DNA of 32,909 nt from Candidatus Cloacimonadota bacterium (lineage in GTDB: Bacteria > Cloacimonadota > Cloacimonadia > Cloacimonadales > Cloacimonadaceae): positions 1 to 32,909 of the forward strand of contig JALNWR010000001.1 in NCBI GenBank assembly GCA_023230795.1. The letters run 5' to 3'. How positions within the stretch are numbered: the stretch's first letter is position 1; every line of letters starts with the position of its first letter. Shown one piece after another: positions 1 through 9,037 of this stretch. The notes under the pieces were generated by a model. It saw nothing but the letters and a program-made list of their open reading frames with translations. It did not search any database and was not told the DNA's origin. Both the position numbers and the translations under genes were made by a program.

Positions 1-1560
1 AAAAGCAGCTTGCATGCGGATATGCCAATTTGGATTTATATCGTGAGCAGTTTGGAAGGTCTCCTGCAGTTCATCCGGAATCTCGGTGATATGTGCCACA
101 GAGCCGCTTTGACCCACTTCTTCCAGGAGTTCCTGAGTAAGCAGATTCCATTCTTCCAGACTTGCTTCAAACCATTTATTCACATAGAGCAGCTTTGCAT
201 CGTCCATCACGTTTTTCACGTAAACCAGAGAAAATTGAGGTTCGACTCCGCTGGATGTATCCGCGATCATGCTGATGGTGCCGGTGGGGGCGATGGTGGT
301 GAGAGTGGCATTACGAAGCCCATTTTCCTGAATGTCCCGGGCCAGCTTTTCCCAATCGCAGTATTTCCCTTCGCGATTAAGCTCGCCCTGGGCGTAAATG
401 CTCTGTTGGAAATTTGGGAAACTGCCCTTTTCCCGGGCCAGCTCCATGCTTCGGGTCTTGGCTTCAAAATCGATGAATTCCATCACTCGCTCTGCTAAAT
501 CCACCGCTTCCTGACTCATATACGGTATTTTAAGCTGATAAAGCAGGTCTGCCCAGCCCATCACACCAAGGCCGATCTTACGGTTTGACCTGGACATTTC
601 GGCAATAATCTGCAAAGGGTATGAGGATTGGTCTATCACGCAGTCCAAAAAGTCCACGCTGTCTCGCACCACTTCCCGCAGCCGAATCCAATTGATGTCA
701 TCTTCTACGGCCAGGGCAGCCAGGTTTATGGAGCCCAGATTGCAGGCTTCATTTGGCAAAAGCGGCTGCTCTCCACAGGGATTGGTGGATTCTATGTCCC
801 CCAAAGCCGGAGTGGGGTTTACCTGATTGATCCTGTCTAAAAATACTATGCCTGGTTCTCCATTTTTGTGGGCCATTTCCACAATGAGGTCAAATACCTT
901 GCCGGCATGGAGCTGTCCTGCTACTTTGCCGGTATGTGGGGAGATGAGATCATAGTCCTTGTCTTCGTTCATAGCGCGCATAAAATTCTCGGTAAGAGCT
1001 ACGCTGATATTAAAATTGGTCAGTTCCAGAGGATTCTTTTTACAGGTAATAAAATCCAGAATCTGGGGATGATCTACATTCAGGATAGCCATATTGGCGC
1101 CACGACGAGTACCGCCCTGCTTCACCGCATCTGTGGCGGAATTGAAGACCTTCATAAAGGAGATGGGCCCGCTGGATACGCCATTGGTAGAGCGCACGCG
1201 GGCATTGGCCTCTCTCAATCTGCTGAAGGAAAAGCCGGTGCCTCCGCCGCTTTTATGGATCAAAGCGGCGTTTTTCACGGTCTCAAAGATGCTTTCCATG
1301 CTATCCTCAATGGGCAGCACGAAACAGGCTGAAAGCTGTTGCAAATCCGCCCCGGCATTCATCAAAGTGGGAGAATTTGGTAAGAAATCTCCACTATCCA
1401 AGAGTGCGTAAAACTTCTCATACAGGGCTTTATCGCCATTGGCAATATTTTTGGAAACGCGCTCGACCAGAGCTTCCCAATCCTCGATAAAGTCACCTTT
1501 TTCGTCTTTTTTATAGTAGCGCTTTTGCAGTACTATCTGCGCATTTTCGCTTAAGTGCAT
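1..1560 (-). CDS. nrdJ: Adenosylcobalamin-dependent (class II) ribonucleotide reductase, N-terminal 520 residues, runs off left edge
   Basis: Reduces ribonucleotides to deoxyribonucleotides with a B12-generated thiyl radical, so it works without oxygen. The reading frame is open to base 1, so the C-terminal part (barrel end and C-terminal redox cysteines) lies outside the window. Visible family motifs are the NSPTLMNAG segment followed by a candidate redox Cys79 (LSACF), the glycine-rich SGGGTGFSFS loop, the NPCGEQPL active-site motif with Cys262, and APTGT near the left edge. The ATG at 1560 is preceded by AGGAGAG, a good ribosome binding site. It is the last visible gene of the long minus-strand run and begins 9 bases after kce ends. 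I see no cobalamin riboswitch in front of it; the spacing leaves no room for one. Confidence 0.95.
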   Translation of the reverse strand, partial: MHLSENAQIVLQKRYYKKDEKGDFIEDWEALVERVSKNIANGDKALYEKFYALLDSGDFLPNSPTLMNAGADLQQLSACFVLPIEDSMESIFETVKNAALIHKSGGGTGFSFSRLREANARVRSTNGVSSGPISFMKVFNSATDAVKQGGTRRGANMAILNVDHPQILDFITCKKNPLELTNFNISVALTENFMRAMNEDKDYDLISPHTGKVAGQLHAGKVFDLIVEMAHKNGEPGIVFLDRINQVNPTPALGDIESTNPCGEQPLLPNEACNLGSINLAALAVEDDINWIRLREVVRDSVDFLDCVIDQSSYPLQIIAEMSRSNRKIGLGVMGWADLLYQLKIPYMSQEAVDLAERVMEFIDFEAKTRSMELAREKGSFPNFQQSIYAQGELNREGKYCDWEKLARDIQENGLRNATLTTIAPTGTISMIADTSSGVEPQFSLVYVKNVMDDAKLLYVNKWFEASLEEWNLLTQELLEEVGQSGSVAHITEIPDELQETFQTAHDINPNWHIRMQAAF

Positions 1561-1569
1561 CAGCTCTCC

Positions 1570-2403
1570 TTACCTGGCAGGTAAAGCTAAGATTTCACGA
1601 GCCTGCGCTGGAGTGGCTATAGGACGTCCAATCTCATCGGCAATGCGGGCAAGTCTGGCTACCAGCTGAGCATTGGAATCTGCAATTACGCCTTTGTGAT
1701 AGAAGATATTGTCTTCAAAGCCAGAGCGGATATGGCCACCGGCTACCATTGCCACCATCGAAGTGGGCAGATGCCATCTGCCGATTCCGGCCACAGCCCA
1801 GGTAGCTGTAGGAATTTCCTCTGCCAGATGTTCGATCATATACAGCAGGTTTTTGGGCTTGCCACTCATGCCGCCAGGCACTCCCAAAACGAATTGGATA
1901 TGCAGAGGAGTATGGGTGATAATGCCTTTTTTGACCAGTTTGCTTACCACATCGATCATCCCGGATTCATATACTTCTACTTCGGGCACTACGTTGTATT
2001 CTTTAAAAGCTTCGGCCAGACGGATGATGTCCTGGGGGTGGTTGATGAAGATCTCATCACCAAAATTCAAGGTTCCGGCGTTGAGCGTACCCATATCCGG
2101 TTTGAGGGCAAGAGGGGCCAGTCTTTTCTCAAAAGGTTCGCCTACTGCTCCACCGGTGCTGATTTGGATGATTATTTCCGGCACAGCCTCGCGGATGGCG
2201 GATATGGACTCCTTAAAACGCTCCAGTCTTTGGCTGGGAGTGCCGTCGTCTTCACGAACATGAAGGTGGATCACCCGGGCTCCTGCTTCAAAGCAGGCTT
2301 TAGCTTCGCGGGCTTGCTCCTGGGGGGTCACAGGTAGATTGGGCTGGTCTTTACGGGTGGTTTCCGCTCCCGTAATGGCGGAAGTCAAAATGATAGGTTT
2401 CAT
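1570..2403 (-). CDS. kce: 3-keto-5-aminohexanoate cleavage enzyme (BKACE family)
   Basis: Lysine-fermentation enzyme that condenses 3-keto-5-aminohexanoate with acetyl-CoA to give acetoacetate and 3-aminobutyryl-CoA. The 277-residue protein carries the residues known as metal ligands in the Cloacimonas acidaminovorans enzyme at the same numbers: Glu14 (ITGAET), His46 and His48 (IHLHVR) and Glu230 (GFEDN). The segments ISTGGAVG, TLNAGTLNFGD and FVLGVPGGMSG are also typical. The BKACE family contains many enzymes with other substrates, so the exact substrate is inferred from the overall resemblance to the cloacimonad Kce. It lies between murI and nrdJ with no other lysine-pathway gene (aminomutase, dehydrogenase, ammonia-lyase, CoA-transferase) in view. 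The ATG at 2403 follows GAGAGGATACC. A 74-base gap separates it from murI. Confidence 0.93.
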   Translation of the reverse strand: MKPIILTSAITGAETTRKDQPNLPVTPQEQAREAKACFEAGARVIHLHVREDDGTPSQRLERFKESISAIREAVPEIIIQISTGGAVGEPFEKRLAPLALKPDMGTLNAGTLNFGDEIFINHPQDIIRLAEAFKEYNVVPEVEVYESGMIDVVSKLVKKGIITHTPLHIQFVLGVPGGMSGKPKNLLYMIEHLAEEIPTATWAVAGIGRWHLPTSMVAMVAGGHIRSGFEDNIFYHKGVIADSNAQLVARLARIADEIGRPIATPAQAREILALPAR

Positions 2404-2477
2404 GGTATCCTCTCTATTATATTTTTATCAAACACATATTTTTCCGGTAAGACATATTATGCCACCGGGCATAAAGT

Positions 2478-3281
2478 TTATTCTACAAACCAGCTCTCGT
2501 ACAGCCGCACTCGTTTCAATGTGCTAAGGTCTGCGCCGAGAATTCTGCTGGCGATAGTGGCAAATTTATCTTCGTTATCACTTACAAAATAACTGTCTTT
2601 ACCGGGCTTGGCATCATGCTCTGCAGGCATTAGCTTTTTCAGATACTCGCCAATGGCATTGGCGCTATCCACCAGCTTCACCTTTTCGCCCAGGTATTCC
2701 TGGATCACGTGGGAAAGCAGGGGATAGTGAGTGCAGCCCAGCACCAGAGTGTCTATATCATTATCTTTCATAGGCTTTAGATATTCCTGCACGATCCTGA
2801 GCGCGATGGGATGATCCTGCCAGCCTTCTTCCACAATGGGAACGAAGAGGGGACAGGCCAGGGAAAAGACCTGTGCATTGGGCTCAAGGCTTTTGATCGC
2901 CTTGCTGTAAGCCTTGCTGCGGATGGTTCCTTCGGTTCCGATCACCCCGATCTTTTTGTTCTCAGTGGACCTTACGGCTATTTCACTGCCGGGATCTATC
3001 ACCCCGATAATGGGGATATTGCTAAGCTTGCTCAGATCAGGTATAGCCACAGAGGAAGAGGTATTGCAAGCCACGATGAGGGTCTTGATTCCTTGTTGCA
3101 AAAGAAATCTGGCATTTTGCACAGAGTATTCTATGATAGTATTCGGAGATTTTGGCCCATACGGCACTCTGGCGGTATCCCCGAAATAGATCAAATCCTG
3201 CTGGGGGAAAGCCTGACGTATCGCTTTAAAGACCGTAAGTCCACCCACTCCGGAATCAAATATCCCTATTGCTTGCTTCAT
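2478..3281 (-). CDS. murI: Glutamate racemase
   Basis: Interconverts L- and D-glutamate, supplying D-Glu for peptidoglycan. The 267 residues show the full signature: IFDSGVGGLTV at the N-terminus (Asp9), GDTARVPYG (33-42), VACNTSS with catalytic Cys72 and LGCTHYP with catalytic Cys183. The start codon overlaps the stop codon of rnr in a TAATG arrangement, implying translational coupling. The length is normal for the family. Confidence 0.96.
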   Translation of the reverse strand: MKQAIGIFDSGVGGLTVFKAIRQAFPQQDLIYFGDTARVPYGPKSPNTIIEYSVQNARFLLQQGIKTLIVACNTSSSVAIPDLSKLSNIPIIGVIDPGSEIAVRSTENKKIGVIGTEGTIRSKAYSKAIKSLEPNAQVFSLACPLFVPIVEEGWQDHPIALRIVQEYLKPMKDNDIDTLVLGCTHYPLLSHVIQEYLGEKVKLVDSANAIGEYLKKLMPAEHDAKPGKDSYFVSDNEDKFATIASRILGADLSTLKRVRLYESWFVE

Positions 3282-5569
3282 TATTTTTTCTTCCTGCTTT
3301 GCTTTCTTGTCTTATTGTCACTTTTTTTGCGGGCAGCTCTTACGTCAACCCTTATTCTTTTCTTGCCGTTTTTACTGCCTGTTGCAGCCGGCCTCTTGAT
3401 ATTGTGATAATGTGTGTGAGCATCAGGAGCATCGGTAAGCTCCAGGTAAACATCGTCGCTTACTTCCATGATCCTTACCTTCAGGCTGTCCATGAGCTCA
3501 AAAGACCGGTTGTTAGCGGGATTTACAAAGCGCATTTCCCGTTCGTGGAATTCCCACTTGCCTTTGCCAAATTGATCCTTTTTCAGCACAGCCGTCACCG
3601 GCATCTCGTTCAAACGCAGGAAAGCTGCAGAGCTATTGGCTGAGACCATCATGGCCGTAAACTCATCACCTATCCGATCTTTCATAAAGGTGGCGCTATA
3701 CACGCGCTCGATATCACGCTCGGATTGATCGGCCTGAAGTTCCTGTTCTGAAGCTACGCTGGCCCAATGCTTGATCTGTTCTTTGCTGATGTTTTCCTTA
3801 CTGGTTTTGCATATATAACGCTTGCACAGATGATGCACAGCCAGATCACAAAGCCGGCGGATGGGGCTGGTGAAGTGAGTGTAATCCTCCAAAGACAGGC
3901 CAAAATGGCGAATGTGCTCGGTGGTATATTTCGCCTTCTTCATGCTTCTGAGGATGATGCGATCAAAGACTCTGTGGTAGTCCTTATTGGGAAGCGAGTA
4001 TAAAAGATGTTGTATGCTTTTATTCAGGTTCTCTTTTTCTATATAGGATATTCCGTAGAAATCAAGCACGGTAGCCATACGCTCAATCTTCTGGCTATCA
4101 GGGTCTTCATGGATGCGAAATATTGTTGCCGGGGCACGCTTGGAGAGCTCTGTGGCCACATACTTATTAGCCACGAGCATAAAGTTTTCGATCAATTTAT
4201 GACTCTCGGTTTCTTCAGCCAGGCTGAGGCGATGCACAAAGCCATCCTCGTCATATTCATATTCGATGTCGGGCAGATCAAAGAAGATGTATCCTTCGTC
4301 TTTAGCCTTTATGGTGAGCTTTCTGGACAGCTTCCGGCCTTCTTGCAGTGCCTTTTTGAGGGTGGGGGAGAGTTGAGAGGGTTTGCCTTCAAAAAGATCA
4401 TCCACATCCTCATAAGCGAGACGGGCATCAGAGGATATCACGCTCTCATACAGCCGCTGTTTTTGCACCCGGCCGCTGAGGTCAAAATCAGTCTCAACCG
4501 TCATGCAAAGCTTATCTTCTCCAGGTCTGAGACTACAGATAAGATTCGAAAGCCGCTCCGGAATCATGGGAATCACCTTCTTGGGAAAGTAAAAGCTATT
4601 CCCCCGTTTGGCCGCCTCAGCAAAAGCAAGGCTATTTATTGGCAGATAATGTGCTACGTCTGCAATGTGAACCCAAAGTCTATAGCCCTTATCCAGCTTC
4701 TTGATAGAAATGGCATCATCAAAATCCTTGGCAGAAGCAGGATCTATCGTGAAGGTAAAAAGGCTTCTGAGGTCCAGACGCTTTGAGATATCGGCCTTTT
4801 GTGGATGCTCCGGCAGGCGGGATACTTCTTCTATCACCTCCTGAGGGAATTCCAGGGGCAGTTGATATTCACGGATCACTGCCAATAGCTCCACCTGAGG
4901 ATCGCCAGATTCGCCCAAAATCTCGGTGATCTTGCCCACCGGCATCTTGTTGCTAAGGGGATTGCCCCAGTTTGTAACGGTGAGTATAACCTTTTGCCCC
5001 GGCTGAGCATTGCCCAGATCACTGATCTCAAACCAGGTATGGATCTTGGGGTTTGACGCTACGAAGATCCAACGGTTTTGAACCTTTCCGACGCTTCCGG
5101 GGAGCATTTCATTGGCCCTTTTGACTATCCGCCTCACCACTCCACTTTCGCCCTGACGGCTGCGTTTACGGGCTTCAATAAGGACTTTGTCGTTATGATA
5201 GGCATTCAAGGTGTCTTCGCTATCTACGAAATAGTCATGTTCGGGAGTGCGCACAAAGGCAAAGGAGCGGTCCCGGGCCAAAGAGGTGGCGTCAAATGTG
5301 CCTTCGATGAGAGCCGAGCTCTGCTGTTGCAGCTTTTCCTGCTTCGGAGCTTCTTGAGCAGCTTCTCGTGGTGGCTTGCTGAGCCGGTAGCGTTTTCGTT
5401 CTTTGATGAGCTTTCCATCCAGTAGCATAGCCGCCAGGCTTTGGCTCACAGAGGATTTTGTCTTCTTGGTAGAGCCTGTTTCTGAGCATATCTCACTGTA
5501 GGTAAGACCTTTGGGGTAGTTTTTCGATAATATACTTGATATCTTATCTTTTATATTGTTGGTACTCAT
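3281..5569 (-). CDS. rnr: Ribonuclease R (RNB-family 3'-5' exoribonuclease)
   Basis: Processive 3'-5' exoribonuclease that degrades structured RNA. The 762-residue domain order is an N-terminal winged-helix segment (about 1-70, YSEICSETGSTKKT), cold-shock-type OB domains (about 85-230), and the RNB catalytic domain that starts at RSLFTFTIDP. The catalytic aspartates lie in DPASAKDFDDA (Asp276, 282, 284, 285). The HFTSPIRR motif comes later, then an S1 domain (about 630-715) and a Lys/Arg-rich tail typical of RNase R rather than RNase II. The ATG at 5569 follows AAAGGAAC. The gene begins 9 bases after the small membrane-protein gene ends, and its stop overlaps the murI start. Confidence 0.95.
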   Translation of the reverse strand: MSTNNIKDKISSILSKNYPKGLTYSEICSETGSTKKTKSSVSQSLAAMLLDGKLIKERKRYRLSKPPREAAQEAPKQEKLQQQSSALIEGTFDATSLARDRSFAFVRTPEHDYFVDSEDTLNAYHNDKVLIEARKRSRQGESGVVRRIVKRANEMLPGSVGKVQNRWIFVASNPKIHTWFEISDLGNAQPGQKVILTVTNWGNPLSNKMPVGKITEILGESGDPQVELLAVIREYQLPLEFPQEVIEEVSRLPEHPQKADISKRLDLRSLFTFTIDPASAKDFDDAISIKKLDKGYRLWVHIADVAHYLPINSLAFAEAAKRGNSFYFPKKVIPMIPERLSNLICSLRPGEDKLCMTVETDFDLSGRVQKQRLYESVISSDARLAYEDVDDLFEGKPSQLSPTLKKALQEGRKLSRKLTIKAKDEGYIFFDLPDIEYEYDEDGFVHRLSLAEETESHKLIENFMLVANKYVATELSKRAPATIFRIHEDPDSQKIERMATVLDFYGISYIEKENLNKSIQHLLYSLPNKDYHRVFDRIILRSMKKAKYTTEHIRHFGLSLEDYTHFTSPIRRLCDLAVHHLCKRYICKTSKENISKEQIKHWASVASEQELQADQSERDIERVYSATFMKDRIGDEFTAMMVSANSSAAFLRLNEMPVTAVLKKDQFGKGKWEFHEREMRFVNPANNRSFELMDSLKVRIMEVSDDVYLELTDAPDAHTHYHNIKRPAATGSKNGKKRIRVDVRAARKKSDNKTRKQSRKKK

Positions 5570-5578
5570 ATTGTTCCT

Positions 5579-6016
5579 TTAATATTCTTTGCCGATTTTC
5601 TCTCTTAAGATCTCGAGCAGGGCCGGCAGTTCTGCTCCAGTTTTGGAAAAGCGCAGAGACTGACCTCTAAAAGGATCCAGTCTTCTGGGCACTTTAAATG
5701 TAGATAGCATTACTCCGCGTTTGTCCTTGTAAAAACATCCAAAATCTGTCCAGGGACGTCTAACTTTGAAGAATATGTAACGTATGCGGACTTCACGCTC
5801 GTAAAGTTCGTATTCTGTAATAATGAAGTAGGGGAGAAGGTTGCCTATTACCAAGACCCAGCCGGCTATATAGAAGAAAGGCATGCTCCACTGTACTATG
5901 GCCAGTCTATACAGAAAGAAATTCAGGAAAATGAGGAAGGCAACCAGCAGAGTCGAGCTCAAAGGACGTTCCACAAAAGGCCAAGATTTCCAGGAAAGCA
6001 GAGGTTTAGGCGACAT
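5579..6016 (-). CDS. Small membrane protein with two transmembrane helices, function unknown
   Basis: Not recognised by name. The 145 residues begin with a short basic segment, then two hydrophobic helices (about 20-40 and 45-66). A soluble domain follows, with alternating strands and one C-terminal helix: ITEYELYEREVRIRYIFFKVRRPW and then about 40 residues ending in LLEILREKIG. The layout of two helices followed by YEL-type strands resembles small bacterial PH-domain membrane proteins, but I cannot confirm that. The start overlaps the end of yicC by 11 bases, and rnr follows after 9 bases, so it is probably co-translated with two RNA-decay genes. Confidence 0.8.
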   Translation of the reverse strand: MSPKPLLSWKSWPFVERPLSSTLLVAFLIFLNFFLYRLAIVQWSMPFFYIAGWVLVIGNLLPYFIITEYELYEREVRIRYIFFKVRRPWTDFGCFYKDKRGVMLSTFKVPRRLDPFRGQSLRFSKTGAELPALLEILREKIGKEY

Positions 6017-6887
6017 TTTGCACTATCTCCCTGCACTTTTCTATCTCTTCTTTGATGATCAGTATATCGGGGAAAGTCTTGCTATTGGAGAATTTAGAGC
6101 CCAGAGTATTCGCCTCGCGCTGCATCTCTTGGCTGATGAAATTCAGGGTCTTCCCGATATCATCTTGTTTGGGTCGGTTCAAGGTGTCCAAAAAAGTGCT
6201 GATATGTGATTCCAGGCGACTCATCTCTTCCTGTATATCGTACTTATCAATATATATAGCAAGCTCTTGCACTATACGCTGCTCCATATTTTCCAGCTTG
6301 TAAGTGTTCACTATCTCGTGGCTGCGCTTCATCATATTGTTAAAGAGCTCTTCTTTGAAGGGATGGATTTGTTTACTGATGCGCTTGATAGCAGGCAGAA
6401 TCTGGTGCATGGAATTCATCAGAACCTCTTTGATATCCACGGCTTCCTTATACATAGAGCTTTGCAGGTTGTTCAAGGCTTCGCTTAAGGTTTCCTGCAA
6501 AATCTGCAGCATATCAGGGTCTTCATCCAGCTGATTTACGCTTTGGATCACACCCGGTTCTTCCAGGATATACTCCAAAGGGGGATCGCCCTTGATACCC
6601 AGTACTTTTTGGGCTTGCAAGATGATTTCATGGTATTTTCGCAATTTAGACTCGTTTAAGCGCACTTTAGGCTCTCGCAGGTCATTTGTATTGACCCTGA
6701 TCTCGATAGTGCCACGGCTGACGTATTTTGAAAGCTCTTTGCGGAGGGTGTGCTCAAAAAAGCTCAATTCACGAGGAACATAGGTTTTTAGATCCAGATA
6801 GCGGCCGTTCACACTTTTTATTTCAATGTCACATTCGATATTGCTTTGTGTTTTATGGCTTTTCCCAAAGCCGGTCATGCTTTTCAT
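6006..6887 (-). CDS. yicC: YicC/YloC-family endoribonuclease
   Basis: The 293-residue protein has the diagnostic start MKSMTGFG, the KSVNGRYLDL motif (about 24-33) and a conserved C-terminal segment ISQEMQREANTLGSKF followed by KEEIEKCREIVQNV. The family is reported to have endoribonuclease activity and to be linked to small-RNA decay in enterobacteria; that role is inferred here. The ATG at 6887 follows GGAGACTAT. It sits 108 bases downstream of miaB and overlaps the next gene by 11 bases, placing it directly ahead of rnr. Confidence 0.93.
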   Translation of the reverse strand: MKSMTGFGKSHKTQSNIECDIEIKSVNGRYLDLKTYVPRELSFFEHTLRKELSKYVSRGTIEIRVNTNDLREPKVRLNESKLRKYHEIILQAQKVLGIKGDPPLEYILEEPGVIQSVNQLDEDPDMLQILQETLSEALNNLQSSMYKEAVDIKEVLMNSMHQILPAIKRISKQIHPFKEELFNNMMKRSHEIVNTYKLENMEQRIVQELAIYIDKYDIQEEMSRLESHISTFLDTLNRPKQDDIGKTLNFISQEMQREANTLGSKFSNSKTFPDILIIKEEIEKCREIVQNVA

Positions 6888-6995
6888 ATAGTCTCCAATA
6901 CTTTAGATGGGGAAGATGCAAGTATCTGCACCTGAGGACGATGCCTGGATGCCGGCAAGTTTACATAACATGCCTTAAGGCGACAAGTATATATC

Positions 6996-8276
6996 TTACT
7001 CACAGATCAGTGTCCCCGCTGTCGCAGCAATAACTTTTGCCCGTACCAAAGTTCCAATCTGAGATCGATCGCCGTCTAAAACCGCTATTTTGAAATCTCT
7101 GGTCTTGCCTGATACCTGGCGCATACTTTTTTTACTAAAGCTTTCCACATAGACTTCGACTTCCTTTCCGATCTGAGCGCGGAATTTATTGAGTGTGATT
7201 TCTCGCTGCAGTTCGATCATGGTTTGCAATCTGCTCAGGCGAAGCTCTTCCGGAAGCTGATCCTGATATTTGGCCGCAGCAGTTCCTTCCCGCTCACTGT
7301 ATTTAAAACAAAATGCATAATCAAATTCGATTTCACGCATTGCTGACAAGGTAGCTTCAAAATGCTCCTGGGTTTCACCCGGAAAACCTGCAATAAGGTC
7401 TGTAGTGATAGCGATGTCTTTTGAGGCTGCCCTGAGGGCTTTTACCCGGTTTAGATACTGCTCATAAGTGTAAGAGCGGTTCATGCGTATCAGGCTGGCA
7501 TTGCTGCCGCTTTGCATGGGTAAATGTATATGCTCGCATAGCTTACCGCCATCTCCCATTACCTGAACCAGATCGTCGGAAAGGTCTTTGGGATGAGAGG
7601 TCACAAAGCGCAGCCTGTATAGCTCCGGCACATCCTCCTGCAGTCTTTTCAGCAAGGCCGGAAAGCTTAAATCCTTCCAGTGATATGAATTCACGTTTTG
7701 CCCCAGCAGAGTGACGTCCTTCATGTTTCGTTTCACTGCACTTTGCAGATCCTGCAAAATATCCTCATAAGGACGGCTGCGTTCTCTGCCGCGCACGTAT
7801 GGAACTATACAGTATGAACAGTAATTGTTACAACCCCGCATGATGGTTACAAATGCGCAATGTTCACCCTGATGTACAGGCAGCAGATGCTGATAATTTT
7901 CGTTTGTATCAAAATCCAGCAAGCAGCCCTGATTCTGCTCCAGGAGGCGGGGCAGGGCCTTGTATTGATCTACTCCCACGGCATAATCTATCCCCAGGTC
8001 TTCCCTTATCAGCCTCTCCCCTATCCTCTGTGCCATGCAGCCCAACAGCACTATCTTCAGCTCTGGTTTGCTCTTTTTCCGATGCCGCTCGTTTGAGATT
8101 CTACCCAAAACTCTCTGCTCTGCATGCTCGCGCACCGAACAGGTATTAAAGAGCAGAATGTCTGCAGCATCAATGTCTTGAACATATTTGTAACCGGCAT
8201 CGTTCAGGATACAGATGATGAGCTCAGTATCCGCTACATTCATCTGACAGCCGTAGGTTTCTATATAGTATTTCAA
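6996..8276 (-). CDS. miaB: tRNA-2-methylthio-N6-dimethylallyladenosine synthase MiaB
   Basis: Radical SAM methylthiotransferase that adds the 2-methylthio group to i6A37 of tRNAs reading UNN codons. The N-terminal cluster domain has Cys10 (TYGCQMN), Cys46 (NTCSVRE) and Cys80 (GCMAQR). The radical SAM triad is Cys149-Cys153-Cys156 (GCNNYCSYC) followed by IVPYVRGRERSR. A TRAM domain ends the protein (about 360-426). QMN at the N-terminus and the IVPYVRGRERSR string favour MiaB over RimO or MtaB. The start is TTG at 8276, within TTGA that overlaps the stop of the DAHP synthase gene. No better ATG exists, and MKYYIETYGCQMN is the expected N-terminus. Confidence 0.95.
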   Translation of the reverse strand: MKYYIETYGCQMNVADTELIICILNDAGYKYVQDIDAADILLFNTCSVREHAEQRVLGRISNERHRKKSKPELKIVLLGCMAQRIGERLIREDLGIDYAVGVDQYKALPRLLEQNQGCLLDFDTNENYQHLLPVHQGEHCAFVTIMRGCNNYCSYCIVPYVRGRERSRPYEDILQDLQSAVKRNMKDVTLLGQNVNSYHWKDLSFPALLKRLQEDVPELYRLRFVTSHPKDLSDDLVQVMGDGGKLCEHIHLPMQSGSNASLIRMNRSYTYEQYLNRVKALRAASKDIAITTDLIAGFPGETQEHFEATLSAMREIEFDYAFCFKYSEREGTAAAKYQDQLPEELRLSRLQTMIELQREITLNKFRAQIGKEVEVYVESFSKKSMRQVSGKTRDFKIAVLDGDRSQIGTLVRAKVIAATAGTLICE

Positions 8277-9037
8277 AAGTTCGCCTTTTTGGTGAGTGAG
8301 CGCAGCTCTGGAGCAAGGCTCAGGATCATGCTGATCACATCCGGGCTCACGGTTTGACTTGCATCACAAATGCTATCTTTGGGATTCAATTGAGATTCTA
8401 TCATCAGGCCATCTGCTCCGGCGGCGATAGCGGCCAAAGCCAGAGATGGCACCAAAGTCCGATCTCCCGCGGCATGAGAAGGATCGATAATGATGGGAAG
8501 TTTGCTTTTACTCTTTATCATCGCTATAGCCGAAATATCCAGCGTATAACGTGTTTCCCGCTCAAAGGTGCGGATGCCGCGCTCACATAGGATCACGCGC
8601 TCGTTTCCGCTTTCCATGATGTATTCTGCTGCTGCCAGCCATTCATCATAGGTTGCCGCGATTCCGCGTTTGAGAATCACCGGTTTATCTATCTTACCCA
8701 GTAGCTCCAGCAGCGGGTAATTGTGCATATTTCGGGTACCCACCACCAGGATGTCTATATGCTTTGCCATATATTCCACCTTATCGGTCTGGGTCACTTC
8801 AGATACTGTGATTAGTCCGAGCTCATTGCCCACTTGGGCCATGTGCATGATGCCGACGTCCCCCAAGCCGCGGAAGCTATGAATTGAGGTTCGGAGTTTA
8901 TACGCTCCTCCCCGCAACATAGTGATACCACGCGCTTTGAGGTCTTTTGCGGTCTCGTAAAGGCTTTCATAATCTTCTATCGAACAGGGCCCGGCGATCA
9001 CCTTAAAATCGTCTACCCCAAAAGTTAATTCATTCAT
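8273..9037 (-). CDS. aroF: 3-deoxy-7-phosphoheptulonate (DAHP) synthase, type I-beta
   Basis: First step of the shikimate pathway: phosphoenolpyruvate plus erythrose 4-phosphate give DAHP. The 254 residues show IAGPCSIED, MLRGGAYKLRTSIHSFRGLG, GTRNMHNYPLL, KRGIAATYDEWL, ILCERGIRTFE and IDPSHAAGDR, the pattern of the short type I-beta enzymes without an attached chorismate mutase. The reading frame is open further upstream (to 9079), but the ATG at 9037 overlaps the TGA of the preceding gene as ATGA and gives the usual N-terminus, so I take that start. Its own stop overlaps the miaB TTG start. Related Kdo-8-P synthases share the fold, but the strings above match DAHP synthase better. Confidence 0.93.
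   Translation of the reverse strand: MNELTFGVDDFKVIAGPCSIEDYESLYETAKDLKARGITMLRGGAYKLRTSIHSFRGLGDVGIMHMAQVGNELGLITVSEVTQTDKVEYMAKHIDILVVGTRNMHNYPLLELLGKIDKPVILKRGIAATYDEWLAAAEYIMESGNERVILCERGIRTFERETRYTLDISAIAMIKSKSKLPIIIDPSHAAGDRTLVPSLALAAIAAGADGLMIESQLNPKDSICDASQTVSPDVISMILSLAPELRSLTKKANF

Noticed and set aside
1561..1569. Cobalamin riboswitch before the B12-dependent reductase
   Set aside because: Only 9 bases separate nrdJ from kce, and I see no such structure near the start of the operon.
2416..2421. Perfect TATAAT on the minus strand just before kce as a kce promoter
   Set aside because: Transcription would start about 6 bases before the ATG, cutting off the ribosome binding site, and no -35 hexamer lies at the right distance.
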